Notes under the pieces: model-generated
Database searches by the model: none
What the model was told of the DNA's origin: nothing
The model's input: the letters and a program-made list of their open reading frames with translations, nothing else
Made by a program: the position numbers and the translations under genes
Shown: positions 35,042-38,982 of the stretch, one piece after another
Layout: each line of letters starts with the position of its first letter
How positions within the stretch are numbered: the stretch's first letter is position 1
Assembly (NCBI GenBank): GCA_029242745.1
Contig: JAQWTI010000038.1
Location: 1-38,982 of the forward strand
From: Acidimicrobiales bacterium
GTDB taxonomy: Bacteria > Actinomycetota > Acidimicrobiia > Acidimicrobiales > MedAcidi-G1
Length of the DNA: 38,982 nt
Direction of reading: 5' to 3'

Positions 35042-36875
35042 CCTGTACTTCGGAGCGGCTGATGAGGCCACGGCGGGAGAGCGGACTGCGGTAGCGGAAG
35101 CTATTTCTGGTTTTGGCCCGGTAGTTATCCGAGAATCGGAACGCCTAGTTCATGCTGGTCGGAGCCGAACTAGAGAACGGCGTCACCTTTTGCTGCCGGT
35201 CCTGCATTCGCTGCAGCGGGCTTCGGGTTGGATAAGTCCGGGTGGGCTTGACCATGCATGTGCGGAACTTGAGGTGCCGCCTGCAGAGGCCTACGGGGTG
35301 GCGACCTTTTATCACCTGTTCACCCACGAACCACCGACCAGTGCTGACACAGTTCATGTGTGCGACGACGTGGCGTGTCGTTTGTTTGGCTCAGGCAAAT
35401 TGATTAAGGACCTGCGTGATAATGGTCACCACGTGAAGGCCAGCCCGTGTTTGGGTCAATGTGAGCGGGGCCCAGCAGTCTTAGTTCAGCGCACCGCCGG
35501 GTCTGATCTGACAGTGACCGCAGTTGATGGCGGATCCTCTACTACTACTCTCGCTGCAAGCGAAGTTGCGGTTGCTATTGACGGTGCCAACTCGACGCCA
35601 TCGGTCACTCTCTCCCAAGCTGGATCCGACCAGCTGCGGTTGTTGGCCCGGGTCGGTGTGGTTGATCCATCCAGTCTTGTGGACTACCGAGCCCACGGTG
35701 GCTATGAGGCGCTAGCGGCCTCTCTAACTATGGGACCTGATCGGGTTATCGATGAGATCACCGCAGCGGGCCTGTCGGGGCGCGGTGGTGCGGCATTTCC
35801 CACCGGTGTGAAATGGCGTGGAGTAGCCGATCAAGAGGGTCGTCCCCACCATCTGGTGTGCAACGCTGACGAGTCGGAACCTGGGACCTTTAAGGACAGG
35901 GTTGTAATGGAAGGTGATCCGTTCTCAGTTATTGAGGCCATGACAGTGGCCGGCATTGCCGTTGGAGCCGAGCAGGGGTGGCTCTACATTCGCGGTGAGT
36001 ACCCAGTCGCTGCTGCCCGGCTGACGCATGCCATCAGCGAGGCTTACGCTGCGGGCCTCTTGGGCGCTGATGTGGCCAGTTCGGGTAAACGTTTTGAAAT
36101 CCATCTACGTAGTGGGGCTGGGGCCTATATATGCGGTGAGGAAACGTCACTGTTTAACTCCATTGAAGGGTTTCGCGGAGAGCCCCGGAATAAACCACCA
36201 TTCCCCACTACTCATGGCTTGTTTGGTGAACCGACGGCCATCAACAACGTGGAAACCCTTATCAATGTCCTGCCTATAGTCGTCATGGGCGGATCGGCCT
36301 ATGCCGCCGCAGGAACAGACCGTTCACCGGGAACCAAGTTGTTCTGCCTCAGTGGTCGGGTGGTCCAGCCCGGCACCTACGAGGTGGAGTTTGGTGCCAC
36401 GCTGAGGGAAATAATTGATCTCGCTGGCGGGGTGCCTGACGGCCGGGAGTTGCGCGCTGTGATGCTGGGTGGCGCGGCCGGCAGTTTTGTTGGTCCAGAA
36501 TCATTGGACCTACCGCTGACTCTCGAGGACACCCGAGCTGCCGGGGTTTCGCTGGGATCGGGCGTGATCATGGTGTTCGATCAGGATGACGACATGGTTG
36601 ACTCGGTTCGCCGAATAGCCGAGTTCTTCCGAGATGAATCTTGCGGCCAGTGCGTGCCATGTCGGGTAGGTACGGTCCGCCAGGAGGAAGTTCTGGTGCG
36701 TCTCAGTAGTGGGTCGACTATCGATGAGGAGCAAGATCTGCTGCAGGACCTAGCGACCGTCATGAAGGACGCCTCCATCTGTGGCTTAGGGCAGACTGCG
36801 TCCGGGGCCGTGCTGAGCGCTATCGAACTAGGCTTGTTGGCCGGCTCAAAGTCAGGCGATGGAGGGAGCAACTAA
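35034..36875 (+). CDS. fdhB: NAD-linked formate dehydrogenase subunit, NuoE-NuoF fusion
   Basis: 613 residues. The N-terminal NuoE-like thioredoxin-fold domain (about 40-160) binds [2Fe-2S] through Cys110-x4-Cys115 and Cys139-x3-Cys143. The NuoF-like part (about 200-600) shows GRGGAAFPTGVKW (FMN/NADH site), CNADESEPGTFKDR and GAGAYICGEETSLFNSIEG. A C-terminal [4Fe-4S] motif, ESCGQCVPCRVGT...ICGLG, follows. It passes electrons from formate through FMN to NAD+, as in Fds/Fdh-type soluble enzymes. The start is GTG, overlapping the stop of the catalytic gene by 8 bases. The stop overlaps the next start (TAATG). Confidence 0.93.
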   Translation: MPDLYFGAADEATAGERTAVAEAISGFGPVVIRESERLVHAGRSRTRERRHLLLPVLHSLQRASGWISPGGLDHACAELEVPPAEAYGVATFYHLFTHEPPTSADTVHVCDDVACRLFGSGKLIKDLRDNGHHVKASPCLGQCERGPAVLVQRTAGSDLTVTAVDGGSSTTTLAASEVAVAIDGANSTPSVTLSQAGSDQLRLLARVGVVDPSSLVDYRAHGGYEALAASLTMGPDRVIDEITAAGLSGRGGAAFPTGVKWRGVADQEGRPHHLVCNADESEPGTFKDRVVMEGDPFSVIEAMTVAGIAVGAEQGWLYIRGEYPVAAARLTHAISEAYAAGLLGADVASSGKRFEIHLRSGAGAYICGEETSLFNSIEGFRGEPRNKPPFPTTHGLFGEPTAINNVETLINVLPIVVMGGSAYAAAGTDRSPGTKLFCLSGRVVQPGTYEVEFGATLREIIDLAGGVPDGRELRAVMLGGAAGSFVGPESLDLPLTLEDTRAAGVSLGSGVIMVFDQDDDMVDSVRRIAEFFRDESCGQCVPCRVGTVRQEEVLVRLSSGSTIDEEQDLLQDLATVMKDASICGLGQTASGAVLSAIELGLLAGSKSGDGGSN

Positions 36876-37735
36876 TGAACGAGACTCCGGTCAGTGTGTC
36901 GACCATGGTCGAGTTCACGCTTGATGATGAGGTCGTGAAGGTTCCCGACGGGTCGACAATTCTTGATGCCTGTCGGCGTGAAGGCATTGAAACTCCTACG
37001 CTTTGTTGGGCTGAGAACCTCACCCCGGTCAACGTTTGTCGTGTTTGCGTGGTGGAGGTCGAGGGCTCCCGTGTGTTAGTGCCGTCCTGTTCACGCGCTG
37101 TTGAGGAGGGCATGGTCGTTGCGACTGATAGCGAACGGGTTCGAACTAGTCGTCGCATGGTCTACGAGTTGTTGGCTTCATCCGTAGAGATGGATCGAGC
37201 TGATCCCGAGGTGCACGCATGGATGGAGCACTATGGCGCCCGGCCCGAGCGGATGGGTGACCGATCTGAGATCGCTACTGTGGCCCAGCCGGTAAAGGTT
37301 CAGGATGATCTATATGTACGGGACTATGAGCGTTGCATCCTCTGCTACAAGTGCGTGGAGGCGTGCGGCGATGATGCCCAGCACACCTACGCTATTGCTA
37401 CGGCTGGGCGCGGTTTCGGCGCCCACATTTCGACGGAGCATGACGTGTCCCTGCCCGACTCGGCTTGTGTGTACTGCGGCAACTGCATTGGGGTGTGTCC
37501 GACTGGAGCATTAGCCTTCAAGACCGAACATGACATGCGCGAGGCGGGAACTTGGGATGAGTCGAGCCAGTCCGTTACGACAACGGTTTGCCCGTTTTGC
37601 GGTGTTGGCTGCAACTTGGAGTTGCATACTCAGGACGAACGGATCGTGAAGGTCACTTCACCTGCCGACCACTCAGTGACCCACGGACACCTGTGCATAA
37701 AAGGTCGCTTCGGTTGGCAGCACGCTCACGCATAA
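36875..37735 (+). CDS. Formate dehydrogenase iron-sulfur subunit carrying the N-terminal [4Fe-4S] domain of the split catalytic subunit
   Basis: 286 residues with four cluster motifs. A plant-type [2Fe-2S] (Cys44-x10-Cys55-x2-Cys58-x13-Cys72) is followed by two ferredoxin [4Fe-4S] motifs (Cys154/157/160/164 and Cys198/201/204/208). The C-terminus is CPFCGVGC...LCIKGRFGW (Cys239/242/246/274 with Lys276), which is the molybdopterin-oxidoreductase Fe4S4 domain normally joined to the catalytic domain. It stops right where the family sequence would continue into RLTTPMVRDGG, the start of the gene at 33116. The His-ligated cluster motif (H-x3-C-x2-C-x5-C) usual between the first two parts in FdsA/NuoG is missing. 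Confidence 0.9.
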   Translation: MNETPVSVSTMVEFTLDDEVVKVPDGSTILDACRREGIETPTLCWAENLTPVNVCRVCVVEVEGSRVLVPSCSRAVEEGMVVATDSERVRTSRRMVYELLASSVEMDRADPEVHAWMEHYGARPERMGDRSEIATVAQPVKVQDDLYVRDYERCILCYKCVEACGDDAQHTYAIATAGRGFGAHISTEHDVSLPDSACVYCGNCIGVCPTGALAFKTEHDMREAGTWDESSQSVTTTVCPFCGVGCNLELHTQDERIVKVTSPADHSVTHGHLCIKGRFGWQHAHA

Positions 37736-37744
37736 GCCAAGTGG

Positions 37745-38398
37745 TTAGGTCGATGCTCTGACGAGCACGATCACCCAGCCACCGATTCCTGCCCCGGGTA
37801 GGTGGTCGCCATGCTCTTGGAACGCTATTTCTGCTACCCCTTCGGTTTCAATTGCGTGAAGTTCAGCAGCAAGCGTTCCTAGTTCCCAGAAGTGGTCATT
37901 CAAGCCGATGACCACGGCGCTATCAGGGCGCACTACCCGCAGAATTTTCCGAAGCGCCGAAGGTTGAATGTGTCCAAAGCTGAAGACCCCGACTGCCGCT
38001 GCAGCGTCGTAGGTCTCGTCGGCGGTGCCCAGACCTTCATTGAGGTCGGCTATGAACAGTCTTTGGTAAATGTCAGTTTCTGCTGCCCGTTTCAACATTG
38101 ATGGTGAGAAGTCGCAGCCATCCTGATTGATGAACCCCGCATCGCGGAGCGCTATACCGGAAAGTCCGGTGCCGCAGCCGACATCGAGGACATGGCCTCC
38201 GAACACCCCACCTCGAGATCCGGTTACTTCTGCTAGAGCTGCCGCGCAGCGTGTCGGTTGCGCGTACCCCAAGTCCTCATTGATCTCTCTGTCGTAGGTG
38301 TCGGCCCACGTTTCGTAATGAGTAAGCGTTTCGGCGCCGCTCGCCAGTTCGTATGAGTGACCCAGCAGGCCGTTCACTGGTTCGGTGCCGTCTATCAC
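37745..38398 (-). CDS. Class I SAM-dependent methyltransferase
   Basis: A 217-residue Rossmann-fold methyltransferase. Motif I is VLDVGCGTGLSGIAL at about residue 70. The leader TLTHYETWADTYDREINEDLGY and CDFSPSMLKRAAE resemble the Methyltransf_25/METTL27-like group. The substrate is unknown. It is convergent with the FDH operon (9 bases between stops) and divergent from the lipoprotein gene, so it is probably a separate unit. The start is GTG at 38398 without an obvious ribosome binding site. Confidence 0.82.
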   Translation of the reverse strand: MIDGTEPVNGLLGHSYELASGAETLTHYETWADTYDREINEDLGYAQPTRCAAALAEVTGSRGGVFGGHVLDVGCGTGLSGIALRDAGFINQDGCDFSPSMLKRAAETDIYQRLFIADLNEGLGTADETYDAAAAVGVFSFGHIQPSALRKILRVVRPDSAVVIGLNDHFWELGTLAAELHAIETEGVAEIAFQEHGDHLPGAGIGGWVIVLVRAST

Positions 38399-38484
38399 CT
38401 ATTCGACTCTAGGTAGAACTAGGTGGGGATTTCCAACTATTCCCAAAATAGACAAGACAAAGTGTCCCGAATCATCGTGTGACG

Positions 38485-38500
38485 AAAACATTACTGTTTT
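38485..38500. promoter_or_regulatory. AAAACA-N4-TGTTTT inverted repeat upstream of the lipoprotein gene
   Basis: A perfect 6-base inverted repeat, followed by T-rich sequence, lies in the 233-base divergent gap between the methyltransferase and lipoprotein genes. It could be an operator or a leader hairpin. Nothing else recognisable is in this gap. Confidence 0.3.
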
Positions 38501-38631
38501 TGGTTTTTTAAGCATCGATGTGACAAGTGTCTCGCTAATCCGTACCCTTTCTCAGTGGTGGTCGTAGGGACCGCCGGCCCATTGCCTCGAATGCTGGCGC
38601 TGGACCATTCAATATTTGGAGGGAAATAAAC

Positions 38632-38982
38632 ATGTTTCGACGTGTGCGCGGATTGGTCGCGCTCCTGCTTGGCCTGGCTTTGATTGCCAGTGCTTGTGGG
38701 TCAGATGGTGGAGACGATGGTTCTTCGTCGAGTGGTAGTTCGAGTGGTAGTTCTGCGTCGGCGACGACTGCTGCGCCGGCGACGACTGCGGCTCCGGCGA
38801 CGACTGCGGCTCCGGCTCAAGAAGAGGTCGGCACGGTAGAGGATCATTTGGGTGATGGAAGCCTGGGTGTGGTTCGTGTTGGTGATGGTGAGGAGATCCA
38901 GATTCGTTCGTTGAACGCCATTAGTGGCGATGTGGCGTTCTTGGGTGTCCCAAACCAGCGTGGTGTCGAGTTGGCGATTGCT
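38632..38982 (+). CDS. ABC-transporter substrate-binding lipoprotein (LivJ/type 1 periplasmic-binding family), partial
   Basis: This gene runs off the window end; 117 residues are visible. It begins with a lipoprotein signal peptide: a basic start MFRRVRG, a hydrophobic core and the lipobox ASAC, with the lipidated Cys at residue 22. A Ser/Gly-rich then Thr/Ala/Pro-rich linker follows, and at about residue 94 IRSLNAISGDVAFLGVPNQR starts the fold seen in branched-chain amino acid and amide binding proteins. It should bind a solute outside the membrane for an ABC importer whose other genes would lie downstream. The ligand is unknown. GGAGGGA 7 bases before the ATG is a strong ribosome binding site. 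Confidence 0.85.
   Translation, partial: MFRRVRGLVALLLGLALIASACGSDGGDDGSSSSGSSSGSSASATTAAPATTAAPATTAAPAQEEVGTVEDHLGDGSLGVVRVGDGEEIQIRSLNAISGDVAFLGVPNQRGVELAIA
38761..38814 (+). repeat. Three 18-base tandem repeats in the lipoprotein linker
   Basis: Three near-perfect 18-base units encode repeated Ala-Thr-Thr-Ala-Ala-Pro. This is a low-complexity surface linker, common in actinobacterial lipoproteins. Confidence 0.9.

Noticed and set aside
37754-37767. TGCTC-N4-GAGCA hairpin as FDH operon terminator
   Set aside because: It lies inside the 3' coding end of the convergent methyltransferase gene, has only 5 bp and no U-tract.

Overview
The window reads as chromosomal DNA of an actinobacterium, most likely a marine Acidimicrobiia-type organism. 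This taxonomic guess rests on the mix of GTG/TTG/ATG starts, the actinobacterial-style P450 and 14-TM exporter, and a lipoprotein with a Thr-Thr-Ala-Ala-Pro linker. No marker gene is present. I see no rRNA, tRNA, CRISPR, phage or insertion sequence.

Layout. (1) 1-2853: a PcaC-like decarboxylase, a YczE-like membrane protein and a DHA2 exporter, with three short tandem repeats between them. (2) 2862-15635, all on the minus strand: a corrinoid-dependent demethylation and C1-folate oxidation operon. In transcription order it holds a corrinoid protein, a DUF1638 protein, a small conserved protein, a methyl-THF:corrinoid methyltransferase, a RACo-type corrinoid activator, a non-pyrrolysine MttB-superfamily methyltransferase, formate-THF ligase, a MetF-like reductase and an old-yellow-enzyme-type oxidoreductase, with a P450 behind it. 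A divergent IclR regulator sits at 15940. (3) 16740-21999: an SDR, then a dimethylglycine/sarcosine dehydrogenase-like flavoprotein with a GcvT domain, then EtfB and EtfA. (4) 22012-26274, minus: a PabB-PabC fusion, a DUF1015 protein and SerA. (5) 26484-32987, plus: a carnitine and gamma-butyrobetaine catabolic operon (BKACE, carnitine dehydrogenase-thioesterase fusion, acyl-CoA dehydrogenase, NDP-forming CoA ligase, CaiD-like hydratase). (6) 33116-37735: an NAD-type formate dehydrogenase whose catalytic subunit is a selenoprotein and is split over two genes in permuted order. (7) The end: a SAM methyltransferase and the start of an ABC-transporter binding lipoprotein.

Together the genes describe a nearly complete route. 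Gamma-butyrobetaine or crotonobetaine becomes a CoA ester, then carnitine, 3-dehydrocarnitine, betainyl-CoA and glycine betaine. One methyl group leaves through corrinoid to THF. The others leave through flavin dehydrogenases feeding ETF and THF. Methyl-THF is then oxidised to formyl-THF, formate (with ATP gain at Fhs) and CO2 (with NADH gain at FDH). PABA and serine synthesis genes alongside fit a high folate and C1 flux. Not seen here: FolD or equivalent, ETF:quinone oxidoreductase, FdhD and the Sec machinery.

The strongest single observation is the in-frame UGA at 33353 in the FDH gene. It is followed by a bacterial SECIS-like hairpin with a GGUCU apical loop, spaced as in E. coli fdhF.
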